Shown here one piece after another: positions 49,870 through 57,945 of a stretch of 64,000 nucleotides of DNA; positions within the stretch are counted from its first letter, which is position 1, and the number at the start of each line of letters is the position of its first letter. This DNA is from Nocardioides sp. SLBN-35 (GTDB taxonomy: Bacteria > Actinomycetota > Actinomycetes > Propionibacteriales > Nocardioidaceae), in contig NZ_VFNU01000001.1 of the NCBI RefSeq assembly GCF_006715725.1, forward strand, positions 1,240,001 through 1,304,000, given 5' to 3'. The translations under genes were made by a program, and so were the position numbers. The notes below the pieces were generated by a model. The model was not told where the DNA came from. It saw only the letters and a list, made by a program, of their open reading frames with translations, and made no database searches.

Positions 49870-50883
49870 ATGGCGCTGACGTTCGGCCTCGCGCTGCAGA
49901 ACGACTTCCCGCCCCACATCTCGCCCTCGGCCCGGATCGGCGAGCTGCGCGAGCAGACCCGCGCCGCGCGCGACAGCGGCATCACGTCGGCCTGGATGCT
50001 CAACCACTTCCTCGGCAACATGCAGACCCTGCAGCCGCTCGTCGCACTGGCCGCGCTGGCCGAGCACGCCGGCGACATGCGCCTGGGCACCAACATGTTC
50101 ATCCTGCCGCTGCGTCACCCCGTCGCCGTGGCCGAGGAGTTCGCCACCCTCGACCAGGTCACCGGCGGTCACGCGGTCGCCGGCCTCGGTATGGGCTACC
50201 GCAGCAACGAGTACGACGCCTTCGGCATCTCGATGGACGACCGTGTGCAGCGCTACACCGAGAGCGTCGAGCTGCTGCGCCGGCTGTGGAGCAACGAGGT
50301 CGTCGACTTCGAGGGCGAGCACTTCACACTCAAGGGCGAGTCGATCGGGATCCCGGCCGTGCAGGACGGCGGCCCGCCGATCTGGGTCGGCGCGGGCGTC
50401 CACAAGGCCGGTGCCCGCCGTGCCGCCGCGCTCGGCGACGCGTGGATCGTGCCGCCGCACGCGGAGCCCGAGAAGCTGCGCACCATCCTCGCCTTCTATG
50501 CCGACGAGCGCGAGCGGCTCGGTCGCGGACCGGCCCAGGAGGTCGTCGTACGACGCGAGCTCGTCCTCGACCCCGACGCGGAGAAGGCGCGCGAGATCGG
50601 CCTGCACTACCGCGGCGAGAACACCCGGAAGTACTCCGAGTTCGAGGCGCCCGACCAGACCAGCAGCTACCGGCACCTCAAGGGCCAGGACGGCCTGGCC
50701 GACGTCGCCGACAAGTCCTACCTGTTCTGCGACCCGACCACGGCGATCGAGCAGCTCAAGGAGCTCGAGGCCATCGGCATCACCCACGTGATCTTGCGGA
50801 TGCAGTGGTACGACCTGCCGCAGGACCGGATGCTGCAGACGCTGGAGACGTTCAGGAACGAGGTCCTGCCGGCGTTCCGGTGA
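49870..50883 (+). CDS. LLM-class flavin-dependent oxidoreductase
   Basis: A 337-residue luciferase-like enzyme: LRLGTNMFILPLRHPVAVAEEFATLDQVTGGH-type core (residues about 70-105), GLGMGYRSNEYDAFG, and VGAGVHKAGARRAAALGDAW. It probably acts as an FMN monooxygenase or F420 reductase on a cyclic substrate; the cofactor cannot be decided. CTGGAGGAA just before the ATG. Overlaps the convergent NTF2-like gene by 32 nt. Confidence 0.85.
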   Translation: MALTFGLALQNDFPPHISPSARIGELREQTRAARDSGITSAWMLNHFLGNMQTLQPLVALAALAEHAGDMRLGTNMFILPLRHPVAVAEEFATLDQVTGGHAVAGLGMGYRSNEYDAFGISMDDRVQRYTESVELLRRLWSNEVVDFEGEHFTLKGESIGIPAVQDGGPPIWVGAGVHKAGARRAAALGDAWIVPPHAEPEKLRTILAFYADERERLGRGPAQEVVVRRELVLDPDAEKAREIGLHYRGENTRKYSEFEAPDQTSSYRHLKGQDGLADVADKSYLFCDPTTAIEQLKELEAIGITHVILRMQWYDLPQDRMLQTLETFRNEVLPAFR

Positions 50884-51328
50884 CCGCCCAGCCCTGGTCG
50901 AGGTCGGTGGCGAGGTGCGGGGTGATCGTCTTGCGACGGATCCGCGCCACGCCGCCCTCGACCTCGACCAGGTCGAGGTAGGTGCCCCACCCGAGGCCGC
51001 TCGCGTGGTCGTCGCGGGAGGTGAAGAGGAAGTACGACGCGACCTCCACCAGCCCCGGGCCCTGCGGGCGGGTGCGCACGTTCATGATGAAGTGCCGCTT
51101 CTCCGACGCCCCCGCCAGCCGGTCGCGGTAGAACCCGGCGACGGCGGCGCGACCGGTGAAGTCGCCCGCCGGGACGCTCAACACGCCCTCCTCGGCGAAG
51201 AGCGCGGCGACCTCCTCGGGCACGGGGTCGTCCAGCGCCTCCGCGTAGGCGTGCAGCAGGTTGCGGGCCAGCTCGGCCTCCTCGAGCCGGGCGACCCGGT
51301 CGATCAGCGACTGCAGGTCGAGGCTCAT
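50852..51328 (-). CDS. NTF2-like (SnoaL-type) protein
   Basis: A 158-residue protein: LARNLLHAYAEALDD, ALFAEEGVLSVPAGDFTG, EKRHFIMNVRTRPQGPG, GWGTYLDLVEVEGG. It resembles the NTF2-like protein at 45894 and, distantly, the small subunit of ring-hydroxylating oxygenases. ATG overlaps the ferredoxin reductase stop, so the two are translated together. Confidence 0.78.
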   Translation of the reverse strand: MSLDLQSLIDRVARLEEAELARNLLHAYAEALDDPVPEEVAALFAEEGVLSVPAGDFTGRAAVAGFYRDRLAGASEKRHFIMNVRTRPQGPGLVEVASYFLFTSRDDHASGLGWGTYLDLVEVEGGVARIRRKTITPHLATDLDQGWAVTGTPAGPRS

Positions 51329-52560
51329 GCCGACACCTTCCTCCTCTCCCAGGGCGCGAGCGCACGCAGCTCGTCCAGTGGTACGGCGGCCGCCACCGCC
51401 GCACGGCAGCGCATCAGCGCGGCGGGCAGCCCCGCCCCGGACACCGCCCGCACCCGGCCGCCCTCGACGTGGGCGGCCAGGAAGCAGCCCTCGTCGAGCG
51501 ACCCGGTGAGCACCACGACCTCGTCGGTGGCGCGGGGCAGGCCCAGGCACTGCACCTTCGTGTCGTACTGGTCGCTCCACATGTAGGGAAGCTCGGCGTG
51601 GGGGCTCGGCTCCTCGCCGCGCAGGACGGCGAGCAGGTTGCGGGCGACGGTGGCGGCCAGGTCGCCGGCCGCGGTCCAGTGCTCGATGCGCACTCGGCCC
51701 TCGCCGCGCGGGTCGGCCGCCGCGGCGACGTCGCCGACGGCCCACACCCCGGGGGCCGACGCGGCGCCGTACGCGTCGACGGCGACGCCGTCGGCGAGCT
51801 CGATGCCGGAGTCCTCGAGCCAGGTCGTGTCGGGTGCGCCGCCGACCGCGACGACGACGAGGTCGGTGTCCCACGTGGTGCCGTCGGCGAGCCGGACGGA
51901 GCGGACCCGTCCGTCGGTGACGCCGAGGTCGGCGACCGAGGCGCCGAGGTGGAGACCGACGCCGTGCGCGCGGTGCAGGCCGGCGACGAACCCGCCGACC
52001 TGCTCGCCCACGACGCGGCACAGCGGCTGGGGCAGCGGGTCGACCAGGTCGACGTGCAGGCCGCGCCGCCGCAGGCTGCTCGCGATCTCGCTGCCGAGGA
52101 CACCGGCGCCGACCACGGTCGCGTGCCGGGCGCCGGTCGCGGCCGAGCGGATCGCGGCGCAGTCGTCGACGGTGCGCAGGGTGTGCACGCCGGCGATGCC
52201 GGACCAGGCCGGCACGGCGCGGGCGGTCAGGCCGGTCGCCAGGACGAGATGGTCCCAGGTGAGGGTGGTGCCGTCGGCGAGGTCGAGGGTGCGGTTGACC
52301 GCGTCCAGAGCGTTGGCCCGGACACCGAGGCGCAGGTCGAGGTCGAGCTCGTCGAACCGGTCCGCGGCCCGCAGCAGCGGGGGCAAGACCTCGTCGTCAC
52401 CTGCCAGCAGGGCCTTGGACAGGGGCGGGCGGTCGTAGGGGAGGTGCGGCTCCGCGCCCACCAGGGCCAGGCGGCCGTCGTACCCGCCACGGCGAAGGCG
52501 CTCAGCCGTGCGGAGTCCGGCCAGGCCGGCTCCGACGATCACGACACGTGGTGCTTCCAT
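51325..52560 (-). CDS. FAD-dependent ferredoxin/rubredoxin reductase
   Basis: A 411-residue flavoprotein: FAD motif VIVGAGLAGLRTAERLR, DRPPLSKALL, NAD motif VVGAGVLGSEIASSLRRRG and GVWAVGDVAA. It passes electrons from NADH to a ferredoxin, likely for the P450 that begins at 63915. No ferredoxin gene is seen inside the window. ATG with AGGAGT upstream. Divergent from the aldehyde dehydrogenase. Confidence 0.88.
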   Translation of the reverse strand: MEAPRVVIVGAGLAGLRTAERLRRGGYDGRLALVGAEPHLPYDRPPLSKALLAGDDEVLPPLLRAADRFDELDLDLRLGVRANALDAVNRTLDLADGTTLTWDHLVLATGLTARAVPAWSGIAGVHTLRTVDDCAAIRSAATGARHATVVGAGVLGSEIASSLRRRGLHVDLVDPLPQPLCRVVGEQVGGFVAGLHRAHGVGLHLGASVADLGVTDGRVRSVRLADGTTWDTDLVVVAVGGAPDTTWLEDSGIELADGVAVDAYGAASAPGVWAVGDVAAAADPRGEGRVRIEHWTAAGDLAATVARNLLAVLRGEEPSPHAELPYMWSDQYDTKVQCLGLPRATDEVVVLTGSLDEGCFLAAHVEGGRVRAVSGAGLPAALMRCRAAVAAAVPLDELRALAPWERRKVSA

Positions 52561-52598
52561 GGGCTCACTCCTGCGGGTTGTGGCTGGCGTCACGTGGA

Positions 52599-52621
52599 AC
52601 AATACGGTATGTTTCATTATC
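52599..52621. promoter_or_regulatory. AT-rich operator candidate, box type 1 (reductase/ALDH)
   Basis: On the minus strand GATAATGA-N8-GTATTGT, close to the box in the korA/SDR gap. Confidence 0.45.
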
Positions 52622-52671
52622 AGCAATAGACACCCGTGAGGCGCGCTGCCGCCAGAGGGAGGCCCACCCCC

Positions 52672-54123
52672 ATGTCGTTGACCGACCGGCCCGAGCTGTT
52701 CATCGGAGGCACCTGGCAGCCGCCGCGGAGTGGTGAGGTGATCGAGGTCCGCAACCCGGCGACGCGGGCCCTGGTCGGCCGGGCCGCACTCGCGTCGAAC
52801 GCCGATGTCGACGCCGCCGTGGCGGCCGCACGCACCTCGTTCGACGCGGGCGTCTGGTCGCGCACGCCGCCCGAGGAGCGGGCCGAGGTCCTGCACCGCG
52901 CCGCCGACCACCTCGAGAAGCGGGCGGACGACCTCGCGGTCAGCATCACCTCCGAGCTCGGCTGCCCGCTGTGGTTCAGCGAGATGGCCCACGTCCCCAA
53001 CCCGATCCGGCACACCCGCTACTACGCCGACCACGCCAAGGCGTTCGCGTACGACGAGATCCGCTCCGACGGGCGCAACGCCAGCCTGGTCACCCAGGAG
53101 CCGGTCGGCGTCGTCGCCGCGATCACGCCCTGGAACGGCCCGCTCAGCACCCCGTCGCTCAAGATCACCCCGGCGCTCGCCGCCGGCTGCTCGGTCGTGC
53201 TCAAGCCGCCGCCGGAGACCCCGCTGACGGCGTACGCCTTCGCGGACGCGCTGCTGGAGGCCGGCCTGCCCGAGGGCGTGCTCAGCATCATTCCCGGCGA
53301 CCGCGAGGCCGGTGAGCACCTCGTCGAGCACCCCGACGTCGACAAGATCGCCTTCACCGGCAGCAGCCTGGCGGGCAAGCGGATCATGGCCGCCGCGGCA
53401 CAGCGCGTCGCCCGGGTGACCCTCGAGCTCGGCGGCAAGTCCGCGGCGATCATCCTCGACGACGCCGACGTCTCCACCGTGGTGCCCGCCCTGCTGCCGA
53501 TGGCGATGATGGTCAACGGCCAGGCCTGCATCGCGCAGACCCGGGTGCTGGTGCCCCGCTCGCGCGAGGCCGAGGTGGTCGACGCCCTCGCCGACGCGAT
53601 GCGCGCCCAGACGGTCGGCGACCCGATGCTCGCCGAGACGAGGATCGGCCCGATGGTCAGCGAGCGACAGCGTGACCGGGTCGCCGGCTACATCACGATC
53701 GGCCGCCAGGAGGGCGCGCGCGTGGTGACCGGTGGCGAGACCCTGACCCTGCCGCCCGAGCTCGAGGCCGGCTGGTTCGTCCCGCCGACGCTGCTGGCCG
53801 GCGTCGACAACGGCATGCGGGTCGCCCAGGAGGAGATCTTCGGGCCGGTCGTGGCGGTCATCGCGTACGACGACGAGGACGACGCCGTGCGCATCGCCAA
53901 CGACTCCGTGTACGGCCTGTCCGGCTCCGTGTGGAGCGGCGACGACGGCCGCGCGGTGGCGCTCGCACGCCGGGTGCGTACCGGCATGGTCAGCATCAAC
54001 GGGCGCCCGCAGGCCTACGGCTCGCCCTTCGGCGGCTTCAAGCAGTCCGGCATCGGCCGCGAGATGGGTCCCGAGGGCTTCGCCGCCTTCCTGGAGACCA
54101 AGTCCATCGCGGTGGGCCTGTGA
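52672..54123 (+). CDS. Aldehyde dehydrogenase family protein
   Basis: A 483-residue NAD(P)-dependent enzyme. AAITPWNGPLSTPSLKITPA starts the cofactor site, FTGSSLAGKRI binds dinucleotide, ELGGKSA holds the general base Glu (252) and NGQACIAQTR the nucleophile Cys (286). It oxidises an aldehyde intermediate to the acid before CoA activation. ATG follows AGAGGGAGG. It heads a six-gene rightward run through the sulfatase. Confidence 0.92.
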   Translation: MSLTDRPELFIGGTWQPPRSGEVIEVRNPATRALVGRAALASNADVDAAVAAARTSFDAGVWSRTPPEERAEVLHRAADHLEKRADDLAVSITSELGCPLWFSEMAHVPNPIRHTRYYADHAKAFAYDEIRSDGRNASLVTQEPVGVVAAITPWNGPLSTPSLKITPALAAGCSVVLKPPPETPLTAYAFADALLEAGLPEGVLSIIPGDREAGEHLVEHPDVDKIAFTGSSLAGKRIMAAAAQRVARVTLELGGKSAAIILDDADVSTVVPALLPMAMMVNGQACIAQTRVLVPRSREAEVVDALADAMRAQTVGDPMLAETRIGPMVSERQRDRVAGYITIGRQEGARVVTGGETLTLPPELEAGWFVPPTLLAGVDNGMRVAQEEIFGPVVAVIAYDDEDDAVRIANDSVYGLSGSVWSGDDGRAVALARRVRTGMVSINGRPQAYGSPFGGFKQSGIGREMGPEGFAAFLETKSIAVGL

Positions 54124-54989
54124 GCGGTGCGACCGGCCGGCTCGCGGGCAAGGTCGCGGTCGTCACCGGAGGCGCCTGCGGGATCGGCGCGGGCACGGTC
54201 CGCGCGTTCCACGCCGAGGGCGCCAGCATCGTCATCGCCGACCTGCAGGCCGAGGCGGGGGAGGCGCTCGCGGCGGAGCTGGGCGAGCGGGCCCTGTTCC
54301 GTCGTACCGACGTCACCGACGAGGCCTCGGTCAGCGACCTGGTCGACACCGCGGTCGCGCACTTCGGGCGCCTCGACGTCATGTTCAACAACGCCGGGAT
54401 CATCGGCGCCGTCGGCCCTATCGACCGGACCCGCACGGAGGACGCCGACCTCACGATCGCGGTCAACCTGCGCGGCGTGCTGCTCGGGATGAAGCACGCC
54501 GCCCGGGTGATGAAGCCGCAGGGCTCGGGCGTGATCATCTCGACGTCGAGCCCGGCCGCGGTGCTCGGCGGCGTCGGAGCCCACGTCTACAGCGCGGTCA
54601 AGGCCGGCGTCATCGGCCTCTCCAACTCCGTGGCCGCCGAGCTGCGGCCGTTCGGCGTCCGGGCCAACGTCGTGATCCCCGGCGCGGTGGTGACCTCGAT
54701 GACGGCCGACCTCGTCGCCGGCGGCGCCGACGACCTGGCCGGCGCCGAGGCGGCACTGGATCGCTCCCGCTACATGAGCCGGCCGCTGCGGCCCGCCGAC
54801 GTGGCCGCGGGCGTCGTCTACCTCGCCAGCGACGACGCGGCCTTCGTCACCGGCGTCGTGCTGCCGGTCGACGCGGGCATGACCGGCGCCGGAGGCTCCT
54901 CGCCGATGGCCGACGAGAAGTACGCCGACCAGGCGGGACGCCGTGAGGCGGGCCGCCGCGTCGGCGACCCCGACCCCGAGGAGGTGTGA
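54120..54989 (+). CDS. SDR-family oxidoreductase
   Basis: A 289-residue SDR: VTGGACGIGAG, NNAGIIGAVG, STSSPAAVLGG (Ser) and VYSAVKAG (Tyr/Lys). The Cys in the glycine loop (TGGACGIG) is less common. A charged C-terminal extension (residues about 265-289) goes beyond the usual SDR length. GTG overlaps the aldehyde dehydrogenase stop. Likely supplies the aldehyde or ketone of the pathway. Confidence 0.87.
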   Translation: MSGATGRLAGKVAVVTGGACGIGAGTVRAFHAEGASIVIADLQAEAGEALAAELGERALFRRTDVTDEASVSDLVDTAVAHFGRLDVMFNNAGIIGAVGPIDRTRTEDADLTIAVNLRGVLLGMKHAARVMKPQGSGVIISTSSPAAVLGGVGAHVYSAVKAGVIGLSNSVAAELRPFGVRANVVIPGAVVTSMTADLVAGGADDLAGAEAALDRSRYMSRPLRPADVAAGVVYLASDDAAFVTGVVLPVDAGMTGAGGSSPMADEKYADQAGRREAGRRVGDPDPEEV

Positions 54990-54993
54990 CCCG

Positions 54994-57135
54994 GTGGTCA
55001 CCCGAGAGTCCGTCGACGCCCTGCTGAACCCGCGCACCTTCGCGCTGATCGGCGCCAGCGACAAGTCGACCTTCTCGACCCTGCTGCACGCCAACCTGGT
55101 CGCCGCCGGGCACGAGGACCGCACGTTCCTGGTCAACCCGCGCCGGGCCGAGGTGCACGGGCGGGCGACGTACCCGACCTGCGCGGAGGCGCGTCGGCGG
55201 ACCGGGACGGTCATCGACCTGGTGCACGTGATGGTGCCGGCGGCGGCCGCCGCCGACGCCCTGCGTGACGCCGCCGCGGCGGGTGCGCGCGCCGCGGTCG
55301 TGCTCAGCTCCGGGTGGTCCGAGACCGGCCCGGAGGGCCGCGCCCGCCAGGACGAGCTGGTGGCCCTCGCCGCCGAGCTCGGCATCGCGCTGCTCGGCCC
55401 CAACGTGCTCGGCCTGGTCAACGTCGGCGCGGGCATCCCGGCGATGGCCCTCTCCGACCCGCCGACCGAGCCGGGCCCGGTGGCCCTGGTCTCCCAGAGC
55501 GGCGCGAGCTGCGGGGCGATGAAGGAGTTCGCGGCGATGGCCGGCGTCGGCCTGTCCCACGTGCTCACCGTCGGCAACGAGGCGATGGTGACCGTCGGCC
55601 ACCTCGTCGACGCCCTGGTCGACGACGACGCGGTGCGTGCGGTCGCGATCTTCATGGAGAGCATCAAGGAGCCGGCCGTGTTCGCCGCCGCGGCCCGACG
55701 CGCGGCCGCCGCCGGCAAGGCCGTCGTGGTGCTCAAGGCCGGCCGCAGCGAGCTCGCCGCTCGCTCCGCCGCCTCCCACACCGGAGCGCTGGTCGGCGAC
55801 GACCGAGTCGTCGACGCCATGCTCGCCGACCTCGCCGTGATCCGGGTCGACACCATCGAGGAGATGCTGGTGACCGCCGGCATCGCCGCCCACACCGGAC
55901 CGCTCGAGCGTCCCGGCATCGGCGTGGTCTCCATCTCCGGCGGCGCCTGTGACATCGTCGCCGACCTCGCCGACGCCGTCGGCGCGGACCTGCCCGAGCT
56001 GTCGGCCGCCACCACGGCGGCGCTGCAGGAGCGGATGCCCGACTTCGGCCACGCCCACAACCCGCTCGACATCACCGGCGCCGCGATCATCGACCCGACC
56101 CTGTGGACCGCGTCGGTGACCGCGGTCGGCACCGACCCCTCCGTCGGTGCCGTGCTCGCGATCAACAGCCTGCCGTGGAGAGAGGACGGGCGGCCCTTCT
56201 ACGGGCAGAGGTTCGTCGACGCCATCGGCGCCGGAGCCGCTGACGCCGCCGTCCCCGTCCTCTACGTCACCCAGACCAGCCAACCGGTCGGCCCGCAGGT
56301 GCGCGCGATCCTGTCCAGCGGCGGCATCGGCCACGTGGTCCCGGGCCTGCGGCTGGCGGTCGACGGCGTCGCCCGGGTGGCGCAGTGGTCCGCGCGCCGG
56401 CTGCTCCCGCGTGCCGAGCCCGGTGCGCCGGCCCTGGCCGAGGTCACCTCGCTGGTGCCGGGGGAGCCGCTGTCCGAGGCGGCCGCGCGCGACCTCCTGC
56501 TCGCGGCCGGCGTCCCCGCCGTCCCGTCGTGGCACGTCCGCTCGGCCGAGGACGCCGCCAAGGCGGCGGCCGAGTCCGGCACGGCACTGGCCATGAAGAT
56601 CGTCTCGGCCGACATCGGCCACAAGAGCGACATCGGCGGTGTCCGGCTCGGCGTGGAGCCGGCGGCCGCCGCGACGACGTACGACGACCTGGTCGCCACC
56701 TGCGCCGCGGCCCGCCCCGACGCGCGCCTCGACGGCGTGCTGATGTCGCCGATGCGGCCGCCCGCGACCGAGCTGCTGGTCGGGGTGACCCGCGACGAGG
56801 ACTGGGGCCTGCTGCTGGCCGTCGGGCTCGGCGGCGTGCTGGTCGAGGTGCTCGACGACGTGGCGCTCGCGCCGCTGCCCGTGGACGACGCCGCCGTGCT
56901 GCGGATGCTGGCCGGCCTGCGCGGCGGTGCGCTCCTCGACGGCGTGCGCGGCCGCCCGGCTGCCGACAGGGCCGCGATCGCCGCGGCCGTCGCACGGATC
57001 GGCCGTCTCGCCGAGGCGATGGACGCGGCCCACGGGACTGCCTTCGACGGGCTCGAGGTCAACCCGCTGCGGGTGGACGGGACGACGGTCGAGGCGCTCG
57101 ACGCGCTCGTCACCTGGCGCAGCGACGGCCACTGA
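54994..57135 (+). CDS. NDP-forming acyl-CoA synthetase (acetate-CoA ligase family)
   Basis: A 713-residue fused alpha-beta ligase. The CoA-binding domain (ALIGASDKSTFSTLLHANL) is followed by succinyl-CoA-ligase-like domains (ALVSQSGASCG; RSAASHTGALVGDD with the phospho-His). A C-terminal ATP-grasp part carries ALAMKIVSADIGHKSDIGGV. It interconverts an acid, ATP and CoA with acyl-CoA, ADP and Pi. GTG 54994 with GAGGAGG upstream. A second activation step beside the AMP-forming ligase suggests two acid intermediates. Confidence 0.88.
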   Translation: MVTRESVDALLNPRTFALIGASDKSTFSTLLHANLVAAGHEDRTFLVNPRRAEVHGRATYPTCAEARRRTGTVIDLVHVMVPAAAAADALRDAAAAGARAAVVLSSGWSETGPEGRARQDELVALAAELGIALLGPNVLGLVNVGAGIPAMALSDPPTEPGPVALVSQSGASCGAMKEFAAMAGVGLSHVLTVGNEAMVTVGHLVDALVDDDAVRAVAIFMESIKEPAVFAAAARRAAAAGKAVVVLKAGRSELAARSAASHTGALVGDDRVVDAMLADLAVIRVDTIEEMLVTAGIAAHTGPLERPGIGVVSISGGACDIVADLADAVGADLPELSAATTAALQERMPDFGHAHNPLDITGAAIIDPTLWTASVTAVGTDPSVGAVLAINSLPWREDGRPFYGQRFVDAIGAGAADAAVPVLYVTQTSQPVGPQVRAILSSGGIGHVVPGLRLAVDGVARVAQWSARRLLPRAEPGAPALAEVTSLVPGEPLSEAAARDLLLAAGVPAVPSWHVRSAEDAAKAAAESGTALAMKIVSADIGHKSDIGGVRLGVEPAAAATTYDDLVATCAAARPDARLDGVLMSPMRPPATELLVGVTRDEDWGLLLAVGLGGVLVEVLDDVALAPLPVDDAAVLRMLAGLRGGALLDGVRGRPAADRAAIAAAVARIGRLAEAMDAAHGTAFDGLEVNPLRVDGTTVEALDALVTWRSDGH

Positions 57136-57159
57136 GCAACCACCGACCCAGGAGGACGG

Positions 57160-57945
57160 ATGCAGGACAAGCGAGTGCTCGTCACGGGCGCGGCGCAGGG
57201 CATGGGCCGCGAGATCGCGGTCGAGATGGCCCGCCAGGGCGCGGCGTACGTCACCGTCGCCGACATCGCCGTGGAGGGCGCGGAGGAGACCCTGGCGCTG
57301 GTCGAGCAGGCCGGTGGCAAGGGCCAGGTGGTCCGGGTCGACCTGACCGACATGGCCGACGTACGGGCGATGGTCGGCGCGGCGACCACGGCCGCCGGCG
57401 GGCTGGACACCCTGGTCAACAACGCCGGCGTCATCGACTCCGCGTTCGCCCCCGACCGGGCGAGCGTCGACCTGCTCCCCGAGGAGGTCTGGGACCGGGT
57501 GATGGACGTCAACGTCAAGGCCGTCTACGTCGCCACCCAAGCCGCCGCACCCGCCCTGCGGGCCTCGGACCGCGGCCCCTCGATCGTGAACGCCGCCTCG
57601 GTCGCCGGCCTGACCGGCTACGCCTCGCCGGCGTACACCGCGAGCAAGGGCGCCGTCGTCCAGCTCACCCGCTCGACCGCGATCTCGCTGTCGCCCGAGG
57701 TGCGCTGCAACGCCTTCGCGCCCGGATCGATCGAGACGCCGATGGCCCGGGAGAAGATCGCCTCGGCGGCCGACCCGGTGGCCCAGGAGCGGTTCATGAC
57801 CGGTGCCCACCTCATCCCGCGCTTCGGCCGGCCCGACGAGGTCGCGCAGGTGGTCTGCTTCCTCGCCTCCGACGCGGCCTCCTTCCTGACCGGCGTGATC
57901 GTCCCCGTCGACGGCGGCACGCTGGCCTGGCGGGGCGTGCGGTGA
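57160..57945 (+). CDS. SDR-family oxidoreductase
   Basis: A 261-residue SDR: VTGAAQGMGREIA, NNAGVIDS, NAASVAGLTG and AYTASKGA. Paralogue of the gene at 45072 (same GMGREIA and DRGPSIVNAASV segments). AGGAGG 7 nt before the ATG; its stop overlaps the sulfatase GTG. Confidence 0.88.
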   Translation: MQDKRVLVTGAAQGMGREIAVEMARQGAAYVTVADIAVEGAEETLALVEQAGGKGQVVRVDLTDMADVRAMVGAATTAAGGLDTLVNNAGVIDSAFAPDRASVDLLPEEVWDRVMDVNVKAVYVATQAAAPALRASDRGPSIVNAASVAGLTGYASPAYTASKGAVVQLTRSTAISLSPEVRCNAFAPGSIETPMAREKIASAADPVAQERFMTGAHLIPRFGRPDEVAQVVCFLASDAASFLTGVIVPVDGGTLAWRGVR

